A program made the position numbers and the translations under genes. Below the pieces are notes generated by a model that saw only the letters and a program-made list of their open reading frames with translations, was not told the origin of the DNA and did not search any database. A DNA stretch of 27,057 nucleotides from Obelidium mucronatum (lineage: Eukaryota > Chytridiomycota > Chytridiomycetes > Chytridiales > Chytriomycetaceae): contig JAIVFH010000333.1 of NCBI GenBank assembly GCA_025765595.1, positions 1 to 27,057 on the forward strand, given 5' to 3'. Below are positions 1 through 8,607 of this stretch, in pieces (positions within the stretch are counted from its first letter, which is position 1; each line of letters starts with the position of its first letter).

Positions 1-530
1 TTGAATAGCTGCTGATTGGTGGGTAATTGAAGGAGGACGTTGATGGCTGTTCCATAGTCCTGATGGAGGGGGGAGTGGCGGTAGTGGTTGATGGGTTGAC
101 ACAACATGATTGGAGCGGAAAACGCTGCATGCTGCAGCTCCCATTGCTCCAATGGATCAAAAAACCCAGAGACAAAGCTCCTTTTGTGTGGTTGACGGTC
201 GTGGTAGCAGGCTGTGGGATAATACTCCCCTGACGTCAAGCGATCAGCAGGAATACTGGAGGATGGCAGGAATAGAATCTTGCCAGGATTGGCAAGAAGG
301 AGGCATTCCAAGCGCGTAAGATCCAGGTTGCAGTCCGACAGGATATAGATGCGGCTGCGATCCAACAGGACTTGCTCAATTTGATCCAGAGCGGCAAGGA
401 TCTCAGCAGGAGCAGCAGGACACGCTCTAATTGCTGTGATCGGGTTGATAGAAGAGGTTGATGCTGTTGTATGTTTGGTTGAGGCTGTGGCAGCGGCGGC
501 GGCTTGGCGTTGTCTTGTTGAGCGTCGCAT
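1..530 (-). CDS. Partial ORF of unknown function, runs off the left edge
   Basis: An open frame on the minus strand starts at the ATG complementary to 528-530 and stays open for about 176 codons to the window edge. A TGA lies two codons upstream in frame, so the start is well placed. The N-terminus is basic and Ala/Thr/Ser-rich (begins MRRSTRQRQ), like a disordered or nuclear-targeting tail. It is followed by a globular-looking stretch with motifs such as LDQIEQVLLDRSRIYILSD and SGFFDPLEQWELQHA. No family is recognised. It faces away from the dioxygenase-like gene at 694 across a 163-bp AT-rich spacer, so the two could share a promoter, and it probably belongs to the same transposon. It could instead be an accessory or transposase gene whose diagnostic part lies outside the window. 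Confidence 0.6.
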   Translation of the reverse strand, partial: MRRSTRQRQAAAAATASTKHTTASTSSINPITAIRACPAAPAEILAALDQIEQVLLDRSRIYILSDCNLDLTRLECLLLANPGKILFLPSSSIPADRLTSGEYYPTACYHDRQPHKRSFVSGFFDPLEQWELQHAAFSAPIMLCQPINHYRHSPLHQDYGTAINVLLQLPTNQQLF

Positions 531-693
531 TCTTCAAGTCAAAGTGATGAGGGAGAACACAACAACGCAGAGAATACTTTATTACAGCTTTGTAGCCGTT
601 GATATGCAAGGAATACTTTGATTCAATAAATTACCTTAGTATTGTTGAGTTAACTTGATTATTTATTTATTTATTTATTTATCTATTAATGCA
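531..693. promoter_or_regulatory. Divergent intergenic region, probable bidirectional promoter
   Basis: This spacer separates the leftward ORF ending at 530 from the rightward start at 694. Its right half is very AT-rich, with about five ATTT steps (655-685) directly before the ATG. No canonical TATA box can be assigned with certainty. The promoter role is inferred only from the head-to-head arrangement. Confidence 0.35.
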
Positions 694-1975
694 ATGGACA
701 AAACGCGTAACAAACGAAAACGCGTCAAAAAGTCAGCATCCACCGCTGCACACCAGATGCTGAAACGCCAAAAGCACATGTCTGAGCAGGGATTGAGCCG
801 CGCTGATATTATAGGTTGGTGGGCCAACTTCTTTTTTTTGCTGTGGTTGGTGTTAAACATTTTCAGCAACAAAACCTGCAGAGCTGCGAGTGCTGGATGA
901 CAGAACCAAGGGACAGGAGTTTGTGTATGGTCTAAACACAGACGGAGTTGAAGAGCTTGTTGCAGGGAGGTGAGGGTTTTTTTGGTGTTGTTGCAGTCCA
1001 AGCGTTGCTAACAACTTGGGAGTGCTATTAGAATCAAACTGCCGCCCTATATACTCAAGGACGCCATGCCGCACATCCGCGATCTCGCAGCTATCTTTCG
1101 ACGCTCGCAGCCAAAGGTCAAGACGCGCGGCAACATGCGAGTCATCAACCTGTGCTCCTGGACTGGAGTTGCAGACGGCATCAAGGACCCGCACTACCCA
1201 GCGGATGTAGCGTCTGTCAAGGTAAAAGAACATGCCGAAAAAGTAGCGAACGGGCTGGCGGTGTTTGGAAAGGAGAACATCAAGCCAGAGCTGCTGCCCC
1301 ACTTTGAGGGCCTTCAGCCGCTGGTCGCTTACCTCACTGGCGTTGTGGAGTCTCTGGTACATCGGGAGGCGTTTGAGATGGTGGCTAACATTACAAAGGT
1401 ATGTATGTGTTTGTTATAGTTTAGCGCTCACCTTCTAATTGCGAAAACGAGACCAATAGGAAGTTGCAACCACATGCGATCCCATCTTTGGGATCTTCAC
1501 ATCCTCGTTTCTTGCGTGCTCTAACAGCGGGGACTTCAAATTCCACCTGGACAGCAAAAATTCAACGTTCGGGATCAACTTCAGTGTTGTGGTGGATGAG
1601 GAAGACGCGGAACTGCCCGTGGTATGGCCAGCACTGTACCTACCAGATCGAAATGTGGTGATCCCAGCGGTTCATGGGGAGGCGATTGTTTCCATGTTCA
1701 AGCATGAAAAACATGGGACCAGGATGTGGCATTCAGGGGAGAGACGATTTGCGGAGGCAGCGGAGTTGGTGGCGGAGGTAGATACTAGAAAGCGGAGAAT
1801 CTCGCTGATTCTGGCAGATGGAATGGGAACAGCGAGTTGGGCTGTGAAGCACAACCAGGACAGGTTTGTGGGAAGCGCTGTGGTGGAGAAGCGGGGAGTT
1901 ACCTTCAACATTAATCGCGATGCCACAGATCGCAATCGGAAGATACGGGAATCGGTTTTGCAAGCCCTGGGTTGA
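694..1975 (+). CDS. 2-oxoglutarate/Fe(II) dioxygenase-like protein (TET/JBP-like candidate), four exons
   Basis: Four exons join into one frame of 368 codons: 694-814, 867-969, 1032-1398 and 1460-1975. The introns are 52, 62 and 61 nt; the last two have donors GTGAGG and GTATGT and branch sites GCTAAC and TCTAAT. The first 40 residues are lysine/arginine-rich. In exon 4 the protein shows FKFHLDSKN (H226-x-D228), a strand GINFSVVV, LPDRNVVIP, then KHGT (H282) and an arginine 10-11 residues later in GERRF. This HxD...H...R order and spacing is that of the double-stranded beta-helix 2OG-Fe(II) oxygenases; fungal TET/JBP enzymes that oxidise 5-methylcytosine are one such family. The substrate is an inference. 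The 3' part (1781-2287) recurs in elements X1 and X2 and at 18354, so the gene is carried by a transposon. Splicing and dioxygenase identity need confirmation, but the joined frame is clean. Confidence 0.6.
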
Positions 1976-2091
1976 GCAATGTGTACTTATTTACTTATTT
2001 ACTTATTTATTTATTGATAATAAACAGCCTTAATAAACAGCCTTATTTGATACATTTTTTGTGGCTTATTCTTGAGTTTTAGTGACAGTTG

Positions 2092-2287
2092 GGGGTTAGC
2101 GGCCTGTGAACAAGTGGCTTGCGGCTCGCGCCCCACATAAAAAGGTACAGAGCGGCCTGCCAACAGGCCGTGGCACAGGTCGCAAGCGGCCCGCTAGCGG
2201 CTCGTCAGCAGGTCGCAAGCGGCCCGTGAGCGGCTCGCAACGCGACCGGTATCGCGACTCGCGAGGTCCGGCCCGCATCCCCAATTG
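2092..2287 (+). repeat. GC-rich right terminal repeat of the X/Z family
   Basis: Alternating short motifs of the AGCGGCCCGC / AGCGGCTCG / CAGGTCGCAAG type end in GAGGTCCGGCCCGC and CCCCAATTG. The same block occurs at 8608-8765, at 14287-14475 (inverted) and at 18566-18766. The left ends (6310-6490 and the inverse at 17701-17885) carry the same AGCGAGCCGGACCTCGCGAG core. Arrays of short subterminal motifs are typical of transposase-binding ends. Confidence 0.75.
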
Positions 2288-3274
2288 AGCAGAGCCTGGA
2301 AGCTGGCTGATAGGAGGAATATCAGGTTCACTATCAGACCTAACCTCATTAGCAGCCTGTTGTCTTGCAGCGCGAGCAGTAGCCTTCTTGGCAATCTTGG
2401 TGGCATTGGTGTCTGCAGGAGTAGGAGCAATTAGTGTTTGAACCTTTTCTAGCTAAAAGATAAAAAAAATAATAAAAAGGGTTAGATTATTAGAACATTA
2501 AAGGGCTGTAATTGTGCTCCTAAGCGCGCTCCGAATCGGATCCTAATAGCGCTCCTAATAGCACTCCTAATCGCGCTTCGATTTGTTTCCTAATCGCGCT
2601 CTGAATCGTTTCCTAATCGTGCTCCGAATCGTGCTCCGAATCCGATCGCGAATCGGAGACAAATTGCGCATCACAGCAAAATGAATCAGACTCACCATAA
2701 ATGTATTTCGCCAGTGCCGCTGCGCGTTCCTCATCATTTTCGGACAGATTTCCATCCAGATCCACAATCCCACTGAAGCAGAGGTCCTCCAGGGCTGTCA
2801 AATCCTGGTTTGTGTCTTTGATCCACTTGTACACTTCTGTCTGGGCTTTGTTCTTCAGCCCAGGGATGTGGACTGTACATTTGGTTTTATCAAGAAAGAC
2901 CAGCTTCAATGTGTTGTTGGAGTGGATATATCTGTTGTGGTTGTGTGTCAGCAATCACCTGTCAAACACAAACAAATAAACCCAGACCTCAACATCTTGT
3001 CCAGTGCCTCAATGGCCTCCTCTACAAGCTCTTTAGGAGACCCTTTGGTTTCCATGACTCTTTGGTGCAGGTCAGGACAGAGCTCTTTGGTGACTTCTCG
3101 CAGATCACTCCACAAGATGAAGGTGGTTTTCTTGTCATCCAAGGTCTTGTAAGGAGCCTGTTTCCACAAGTTATTCTTGATCTCATCGAACAAGAACTGG
3201 ATGGACAGTCTGTTTGGGTTGTTGCTGACTCTGAGGGATGGCAGTGTACCTGGCAGTGGTGGTGGTGATTGCAT
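2288..3274 (-). CDS. Three-exon gene of unknown function, probably transposon-associated and truncated by the neighbouring element
   Basis: Exon 1 runs from the ATG at 3274 to 2988, exon 2 from 2931 to 2696, and exon 3 starts near 2446. Intron 1 (2932-2987, 56 nt) has a CTGAC branch site 16 nt before its AG. Intron 2 starts with a canonical GTGAGT at 2695 and encloses a 12-bp minisatellite. Splicing joins frames without stops. The protein contains FLFDEIKNNLWKQAPYKTLD, LREVTKELCPDLHQRV, an acidic stretch DLDGNLSENDEER and an Ala/Lys-rich helix KIAKKATARAARQQAA before SDSEPDIPP. No known domain is recognised. At 2287 the frame runs straight into the GC-rich transposon end and stops near 2096, so the original C-terminus was replaced by the insertion. 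A regulatory or structural retroelement protein is possible but unproven. Confidence 0.5.
2515..2670 (-). repeat. 12-bp degenerate minisatellite cluster 1 (GCTCCGAATCG-type)
   Basis: About a dozen imperfect units of the form (G/T)CTCCTAATCGC or GCTCCGAATCG follow one another. The cluster lies inside intron 2 of the leftward gene at 2288-3274. The same unit in the opposite orientation is found at 4575-4735, and further clusters lie at 5800-5860, 11640-11910, 12430-12680 and 19555-19730. Confidence 0.7.
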
Positions 3275-3289
3275 GTGGAAAAAACTTTG

Positions 3290-3753
3290 CCGAAAAAAAT
3301 GAAAATCCCTGCCTCACATGTCAAGATGGGAGCTCAGCTGGCAGAACAGTTCCCAGCCTTCCAAGCTGAGTTTTCAATATACGGCAGTTTTGAAAAGACT
3401 TCAACAAGACACTCTGTTTGCGGGATTTCATTCATCTTATTGCCACTTCTTTTGGCGTTCCCATCCTGGCAGCCAAACAAACTGCAGAGGCTGTCTTTGA
3501 TTCAAGAGTTCCCAGAATGTTCTTCGTAAGAAGCAAATGCAAAGCCGACAATCATGCTCATGGAAGTCACAAATCCCCTCAGGAAGGATGGGCAAACAAT
3601 CGCTAAAGAAGTCGCAGACATATTTGACTAGTTTGCTGGGTGAAATCCTCGGACCAATGCGGCAAAGAAGACACCAACAGCCGAAGCGTGAAGGTGGTGG
3701 TTTCTATAAGCTACAACACAGAAGAGGAAAAAACCCAATGGTATACCATACAA
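3290..3753 (+). pseudogene. Frameshifted retroelement-like coding relic
   Basis: Open pieces alternate between frames: KIPASHVKMGAQLAEQFPAF, then FIHLIATSFGVPILAAKQT, then FFVRSKCKADNHAHGS, then KPTIMLMEVTNPLRKDGQT, and finally VSISYNTEEEKTQWYT just before the Helitron-like insert. Each looks protein-coding, but no single frame continues. From about 3513 on, the sequence is nearly identical to 9567-9806, where it lies within a gag/RT-like element, so this is probably another copy of the same first ORF. No catalytic motif is visible. Confidence 0.45.
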
Positions 3754-4458
3754 CTAGAGACATACGCTCAGTCGCTTTGCTTCCTCGCAGTGCAGGTTGC
3801 AACTACAGAGAAATGAGGACTTAGTGGGATGGCAACACTTGCAAGGAGAAAATTTCTTTTAAGGGGTGTGTGCGATACGTCAGAATTTCTATTTTGATTA
3901 CCAGAAAATTAAAAGAGGCTCTCTTCTTTGTTTCCAAATTTAAAATCTTGGGGGATGACCAGAAGATGTCAAACAAGCCAAAAGCAGACAGATTCTCATC
4001 ATGAGTCTGCCTGCAATCTGTGCTGCTTACTAGGCATTAATCTGGCCTTGAGCCACTTCTTATTTTGCCTTCTTTAAGAGCTTCCATTATTTGTGTTAGT
4101 TGATGAAATCAATTAGAGGAAAGCTTATTCTCCTTTTCAGATGCACAAGCATGACATGACAGCAGCTAAAAAATTAAATAAGTAAAACATGATTACTCAG
4201 GTCAAAAATACCTTCTTGAGACTTTTGTGTTGTCTGGAGTTACTTTGGTTTCCAAGTCAATTTTCCTTTAATTGCCAGGGAAGCAACAGCTTGAACATGT
4301 CCAATTTCTAAAAATAGAACTATTTAAAACCCCCATCTTAACCCTCAAACCATTTGAACAAAGTAGGAACATTTTTTCTATAAATAGAACTACAAGGAAT
4401 TGGCCTCCAACCCCCTCAAACTCCCCCTTAACATGACAGGTTGACAAGCAACCTGCAA
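3513..4458. repeat. Near-identical 945-bp duplicate of 9567-10511
   Basis: The block starts at CCAGAATGTTCTTCG and ends at CAACCTGCAA. It differs from the second copy at only a handful of positions, for example CCCCCAT versus CCCCCGT near 4333/10386 and CCCCCT versus CCCTGT near 4412/10466. Both copies contain the retroelement relic plus the Helitron-like insert at the same junction, so the duplication happened after that insertion. Confidence 0.85.
3754..4458 (-). mobile_element. Helitron-like non-autonomous element, copy A (705 bp)
   Basis: Read on the minus strand, it begins TTGCAGGTTGC and ends ATGTCTCTAG followed by T. The start carries a perfect 7-bp stem CAGGTTG/CAACCTG with a CTTGT loop. 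About 45 bp before the CTAG end, GCAACCTGCA is an inverted copy of the first bases. Copies B, C, D and E share these marks. It has no coding capacity. Confidence 0.7.
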
Positions 4459-4787
4459 ACAGCACCATAGAACATTACCCAATGAATACAATCAGAAAGC
4501 AAAAAGTCATTGGAATCAATTCTAAATACTACATGACTGTTGCATTTGCAAATTTGTGGCTGCTGTAAGTGTTGTTCCTAATGGCGACCGATTTGTGGTG
4601 CTCTGATTCGGAGCCGAATCGTCCACAAATAGAAGCACGATTTGGAGCCCTATTCGGAGCACGATTAGGAGCCCTATTTGGAGCCCTATTCGGAGCCGAA
4701 TCAGCTGCAATTAGGAGCACCCCAAATCAGTCGCCATTTGCCTTCTTTGCCATTTACTGACAGACTGTTCCGCTATTTAGATGCAAA
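4459..4787 (+). repeat. Non-coding spacer with 12-bp minisatellite cluster 2 (GATTCGGAGCCC-type)
   Basis: The first 100 bp show nothing recognisable. From about 4575 to 4735 there are units such as GATTTGGAGCCC, TATTCGGAGCAC and GATTAGGAGCCC in direct 12-bp period, opposite in orientation to cluster 1. The period is a multiple of three, so translated frames show artificial repeats (ALFG and APNR). The cluster sits directly upstream of the CxC6 gene. Confidence 0.7.
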
Positions 4788-5789
4788 ATGTATACTCTGC
4801 AGAATGCATACCATTCAGCATTTCCTTCTGTTTCATCTGATACTGAACAGTATTCAGGGATTCCCTCAGCTGCATCATCATCTATTTTCAAGCGGGCTTA
4901 TTACTTGTACCAGATGCTTCTATTGCAAGAGTACATTCAGGATCCTGCTATTTCAGATGCGCTTCAAGCAGCTCAAGAAGAATTTGATTACTCCTGCTTC
5001 CAACCATCTTGGGGGGAGAAGGGCAGACGGTTGCTTCCATATTCCCTACATCTTGGAGAATACTCAAGCAATCAAGTGTCTGATAATGTAGAAGATTTGC
5101 TGGCAATGAAGGAATATGTGGAGTGGATGAATGCGCACTTTGCAGTAAAATGGAAACATTCATGTGGAGAATGTCATGTTGTTGATAGCAAAGGCCAGGA
5201 GTATAGTGCGGCTGTGATGGATGGAAAAGTGATGGGGCACTTGCTGTGCAGAGTGATTGGATGCAATTTGGACATCATTGGGATCAATACAAAATTCTGT
5301 ATCAATCATGCAGGATTGAAGGGGAAATGCATCATTTCAGGATGTGTGAATCAAAAACGAGAACATGAGAACTCTTTTGATTACCAACCGCTGTCGTGCA
5401 AGGAAGCAGAACATATGGAGGCGGTGCAAAAATTCTTCTCAGACCCTTCAACAACAAGTGAGAAAACTGCAAAGAAGTATGGAGGAAAGACACGAGTGTC
5501 AGTGGGGCATGTGAAGGATGATGAAAGGAATTATGAGGAGTTTGTGTTCTGTTACAGCCCATTTGACAGATTCCTGCCAGGGGTGTTCCTGGTTGTGTGG
5601 AGCTGTGGGCACATTATGGACATTGGGAAGATGTACTCATTTGAGTCCAACAAGTTTATCACAGGATTTCTTTGTCAAACATTCATAAGGCTCAATGAGT
5701 ATCCTACATTCATGTTTTATGACAAACCATGTGTTTTTGTCAGGACTTTGAAAAACGGCGCTCAGCAAAACAAGCTGCTCCACAAGTAA
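4788..5789 (+). CDS. CxC6-type cysteine-cluster protein associated with KDZ transposases, probably C-terminally truncated
   Basis: A single 333-codon frame is seen. After an unrecognised N-terminal third, residues about 118-200 carry CGEC, AVMDGKVMGHLLCRVIGC, FCINHAGLKGKC and ISGC, followed by LSCKEAEHMEAV. This DG...GH..C...C....FC..H..L...C.I.GC pattern is that of the CxC6-like cluster found with Kyakuja-Dileera-Zisupton transposases in fungi. Further on, FVFCYSPFDRFLPGVFLVVW, CGHIMDIGKMYSFES and FMFYDKPC match the conserved part after CxC6 (pattern ...PCG.....TFY...FYDN.C). Known relatives continue well beyond this point with a histidine/cysteine-rich region; here a stop at 5787 is followed at once by the 12-bp minisatellite, so the gene may be truncated, or AAGTAAGG at 5785 may be a splice donor to a lost exon. 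Role in transposition is inferred from family context. Confidence 0.65.
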   Translation: MYTLQNAYHSAFPSVSSDTEQYSGIPSAASSSIFKRAYYLYQMLLLQEYIQDPAISDALQAAQEEFDYSCFQPSWGEKGRRLLPYSLHLGEYSSNQVSDNVEDLLAMKEYVEWMNAHFAVKWKHSCGECHVVDSKGQEYSAAVMDGKVMGHLLCRVIGCNLDIIGINTKFCINHAGLKGKCIISGCVNQKREHENSFDYQPLSCKEAEHMEAVQKFFSDPSTTSEKTAKKYGGKTRVSVGHVKDDERNYEEFVFCYSPFDRFLPGVFLVVWSCGHIMDIGKMYSFESNKFITGFLCQTFIRLNEYPTFMFYDKPCVFVRTLKNGAQQNKLLHK

Positions 5790-5860
5790 GGATGTATTTA
5801 GTCGGACTCCGAATTGCTTCCCGAATCGTAGTCCAAATCGGAGTCCGAATTGCGCGCGCC
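5790..5860. repeat. 12-bp minisatellite cluster 3, mixed orientation
   Basis: Units such as GGACTCCGAATTG and CAAATCGGAGTCC in both orientations follow the CxC6 stop codon. Right after it comes a CTATAGTACGTGG block (5867-5879) that is also found directly after cluster 5 at 12691-12703. Confidence 0.65.
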
Positions 5861-6309
5861 GCTTGCTATAGTACGTGGCGGGGGCCGGGCGAAACTCTGG
5901 ATCTGGATCTGGATCTGGACCACTGACAATCATCAAGGTAAGTACGAACCAATACAGTACTTACCACCTCCTTTACTGTAGGAAAAACAGAGAGGAGTGC
6001 CGTGACATGAACACAGAACTGGATCTGGATCTGGAGCGGAACCTGGACAACAGATTTTGGAAAAAGGTTCAGAGACGGGGCAGCTGAAATGGAGCCCCTG
6101 GCTATGCATGTTGCATGTGCCCCGTTGACGCCAGTGCCAAAACATGGACGCTGGCGGGATCTGGAAGGGCAAGATAGACGACCATCAAACCCAAAGCGAA
6201 GGGGCGGAAAGGGGGCAGCCAAAATGCTGTGCATGCTGCATATGCCCCGCCAACACCGGTGCCAAATAACGACGGCTGGTGGCTCCAAAGCAGACATAAC
6301 GGATGAAAA
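5861..6309 (+). pseudogene. 5' part of a gag-like host ORF interrupted by transposon X1
   Basis: After the conserved CTATAGTACGTGG block the strand has Asp/Leu-repeat coding (GGATCTGGATCTGG at 5897 and 6018), a GTAAGT donor at 5939 and possible acceptor near 5982. A frame from 6089 contains KHGRWRDLEGQDRRPSN and MLCMLHMPRQHRC and reads to the target duplicate at 6302-6309. If X1 and one duplicate are removed, this frame continues without a stop into 8774. A near-direct repeat around GCATGYTGCATRTGCCCCG occurs at 6105 and 6232. No enzyme motif is visible, and gag-like identity is inferred from the downstream zinc-knuckle and RT remains. Confidence 0.45.
6302..6309. repeat. 8-bp target-site duplication of X1 (left), GATGAAAA
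   Basis: GATGAAAA directly precedes the GTGTCCCC end of X1 and recurs directly after its CAATTG end at 8766-8773. Confidence 0.9.
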
Positions 6310-6490
6310 GTGTCCCCATAGCGAGCTGGACCTCGCGAGCCGCTAACGGGCCGCTTAGCAGGCCGCTTGCAACCTGTGGGCGCCGCGCGTGCGAGCCGCT
6401 AACCAGTGGAAAGCCAGCCGCGTCGCAGTTAGTTCACAGGCCGAAAGCCAGTTGACAGCCAGTGGAGAGCCAGTTGAAAGCTAGTCCTTA
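6310..6490 (+). repeat. Left terminal repeat of X1
   Basis: GC-rich array with GAGCCGCTAACGGGCCGCTT, CAACCTGTGGGC and several CCAGTGGA/CCAGTTGA motifs. Its inverse is at 17701-17885. Motif order differs from the right end, so the terminal inverted repeats are similar but not equal. Confidence 0.75.
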
Positions 6491-6616
6491 CTTTATTTCA
6501 AAAAAGGTAAGAAACAATGAGCAGAAAAGTTTTAAAACCATAACATATGTATTTAAAGTAATAAACAAAATCCAAAGTACCAACAATAAACAAAAACAAA
6601 AAAAGGATGCGCGAAG

Positions 6617-6874
6617 TCAAAAATAACAAAATATTGAAGAAACAATAAATAAAAAATACCCCCAATCAGCGCTCTTGCTTGCGCTTCCTTCCTGAAGCGG
6701 CTCCCGCCAATACGCTTTCTTGACATGTTGGTTGTTTGCAAAGGCCCGAACCACTGTGTACGTCTCTGGCTTGCGCTGATGGCGGCTTTGCCCAGCCTTG
6801 TAGAAGTGCAGGTGGTGGAACACTTGGATGAAGCTGCCGGAATCGGCTTGCAACGCAACTGGTAGTGTCCCCAT
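6617..6874 (-). CDS. Coding-like segment of the leftward gene inside X1
   Basis: An 85-codon frame contains SGSFIQVFHHLHFYKAGQS, KPETYTVVRAFANNQHV and KKAYWREPLQEGS, which reads like genuine protein. The counterpart in X2 (16235-16477) has lost about 24 bp in the middle and is frameshifted relative to it. In X2 the bases around 16087, 16160 and 16255 offer GTGAGC and GTAAGT donors and CAG acceptors with tiny exons, so this is probably one exon of a spliced gene. The family is unknown. Confidence 0.35.
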   Translation of the reverse strand: MGTLPVALQADSGSFIQVFHHLHFYKAGQSRHQRKPETYTVVRAFANNQHVKKAYWREPLQEGSASKSADWGYFLFIVSSIFCYF

Positions 6875-7935
6875 AGCCGGACCTTTGCTCCATTGAATTT
6901 AACACAAATGAATTGTGCTTGAATAGTGGGACTTGCTTTGCAACGCGTCCATCTGTCATTCAAAAAATAAAAATGGAAGACTACAATAGAAAACAAAGGA
7001 AAATTTAGACTAGAGCTCACCATTGTTTGCAAGTTTGTCTGTGTTGAATTAATATTCCAGCAAATTGGAGCGGCACCAGGTCTTACTGTGACAACAGCAC
7101 AAAAAGCAGAGAGAAAGAGAAAGCCCTTTCATCATCTGCTTTTTATCTGCAATTCAAGCATTGTAACTGATGCATTGACATATTTAGGAGAGAGAGGGTG
7201 TGTGGCATAGTGGCAGTTCCGCAGCATGGCAATGTTGCAGACAGAACAACAGACAAGAAGCCAGAGAGAAAGAGAAAGCCCTTTCATCATCTGATTTTCA
7301 TCATTTGAGCATCTGTTTTAATAGAGGTGGCAGAAGTGAATGGCTGGCAATGCGGCAAACCAACTACTGGTACAAAATACATCAATTTAACACCAGATTC
7401 GATACAAAGAGAGTTGAATAAAAATAAGGAAAATACAAATATGCGTGTTTTCAGTGGCAGGTAGGTAGGACATTATGTGGATACCCCAAGGCTGAAAACA
7501 CCAAGACCAGAGCAGCCCCACAACAGAGAGAATGAGAAAGCCCATTCATCATCTGGTTGATTGTGGAATGGGAGAATGAGAAAGCCCATTCATCACCAGA
7601 CTGCTCAGAGTGGTTTTGTATTTTTTGTTTAATTTTTTTTTGACAGGAGCGGTGGGAAATGAAAAACAAACAACACTCTCATCCAGCAGGCAACACCTTC
7701 ATCAAGAAAGATCTTTGCAGCTTGTTATTTTAAAAGGCAGTTCTAGTTTATATGTTTGGTTTGGTCTTCTGTGATTTTATGAATTGGTTTTTACAATTCC
7801 AGTCAGGGAATATGAAAAGACAGTGGTTTCCAAAGCGTTCAAGTTGTAAAAACAACGTTTACTACCATTCCAATTGATTGTGTAGACAGTTTTAATTTTC
7901 CTCTCTTCCTTTGTTTTTTTCTTTTCTTTCCTTAA

Positions 7936-8008
7936 AAAATCCTGCACCAATCTTCTGCAACTCGTTGGCCAGCCCAACTGCAGCTCTTGCTATATCTATG
8001 AAGGTCAT
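7936..8008 (-). CDS. Putative first exon of the X1 leftward gene (splice donor lost)
   Basis: The ATG at 8008 opens MTFIDIARAAVGLANELQKI followed by GAGF. In X2 the same exon (15088-15160) is followed by a good donor, GTAAGG. Here the donor reads TTAAGG, so splicing would fail and translation would read on through 7777. A longer frame, 7777-7977, is this read-through. No family is recognised. Confidence 0.35.
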
Positions 8009-8307
8009 GTTTGTTGTTTGTTTTTATTTTTCTTGTTTGTTGCGGTCCAGAATGCGTGTCTTCTTTCTATTTCAGTTTTAATAGGTTTGCGTTCAGCCTG
8101 GTGGGGCAAAGCAGCCAGTCACAGTCAACACAACGCTGTAGGTCCAATGTATTGGTAAGAAAAAATCCCTTAATTGTGTCAGAGGGTTTTCCTTTATTGC
8201 ATGCGCTTCTGTACTTGGTGATATCACTTTCTCTTTGATCCACTTTTGCCTGCTTCATCCTTTCCATCTTCTTGCTTCCTTGTTTTACTTTCAGCCTTTT
8301 TGCAACA

Positions 8308-8500
8308 GATACTAGAAAGCGGAGAATCCGGCTGATTCTGGCAGATGGAATGGGAACAGCAAGCTGGGCAGTGAAGAATAACCAGGAAAGCTTGCAGAAA
8401 GCGGTGTGGTGGAGTCGCGGGGGGTTACCTTCAACATCAATCGCAATGCCACAGATTGCAATCAGAAGATACGGGAATCAGTTTTGCAAGCTTTGGGTTG
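8308..8500 (+). pseudogene. 3' fragment of the dioxygenase-like gene in X1
   Basis: The sequence matches 1781-1975 and still encodes DTRKRRIRLILADGMGTASW, but an indel near 8390 shifts the frame so that the conserved tail is lost. The HxD and distal His region is absent, so no active enzyme can be made from this copy. Confidence 0.8.
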
Positions 8501-8607
8501 AGCAATGTGCATTTATTTACTATCCATTTATTTAATTATTTATTAATAATAAACAGCTATTTTCCTTATTTTATACATTTTTTGTGACTTATTCTTGAGG
8601 TTGGGGG

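Larger units (their letters stand above)
1..2287 (+). mobile_element. X/Z-family DNA transposon, right-hand part only
   Basis: The sequence from 1781 to 2287 (dioxygenase 3' end, AT-rich ATTTACTT repeats, GC-rich end) is homologous to 8308-8765 and to the reverse complement of 14287-14787, where it forms the right end of elements with proven 8-bp duplications. By analogy this element ends at 2287 in CCCCAATTG, and its target duplicate would be AGCAGAGC (2288-2295). The left end lies outside the window. The divergent ORF at 1-530 and the dioxygenase-like gene are probably its cargo or core genes. Confidence 0.6.

Noticed and set aside
853..1362. 169-codon open frame on the minus strand
   Set aside because: It is antisense to exons 2 and 3 of the dioxygenase-like gene and crosses its introns. 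The plus-strand reading has splice signals and a continuous protein.
4529..4760. Small frames with APNR or ALFG repeats
   Set aside because: The repeats result from the 12-bp minisatellite being a multiple of three; both strands give such frames.
4678..5091. 137-codon frame overlapping the CxC6 gene start
   Set aside because: It contains CTRCFYCKSTFR, which tempted a CxC5 call, but it starts in the minisatellite and ends before the CxC6 part. The other frame leads into the recognised domain, though a frameshifted N-terminus cannot be fully excluded.
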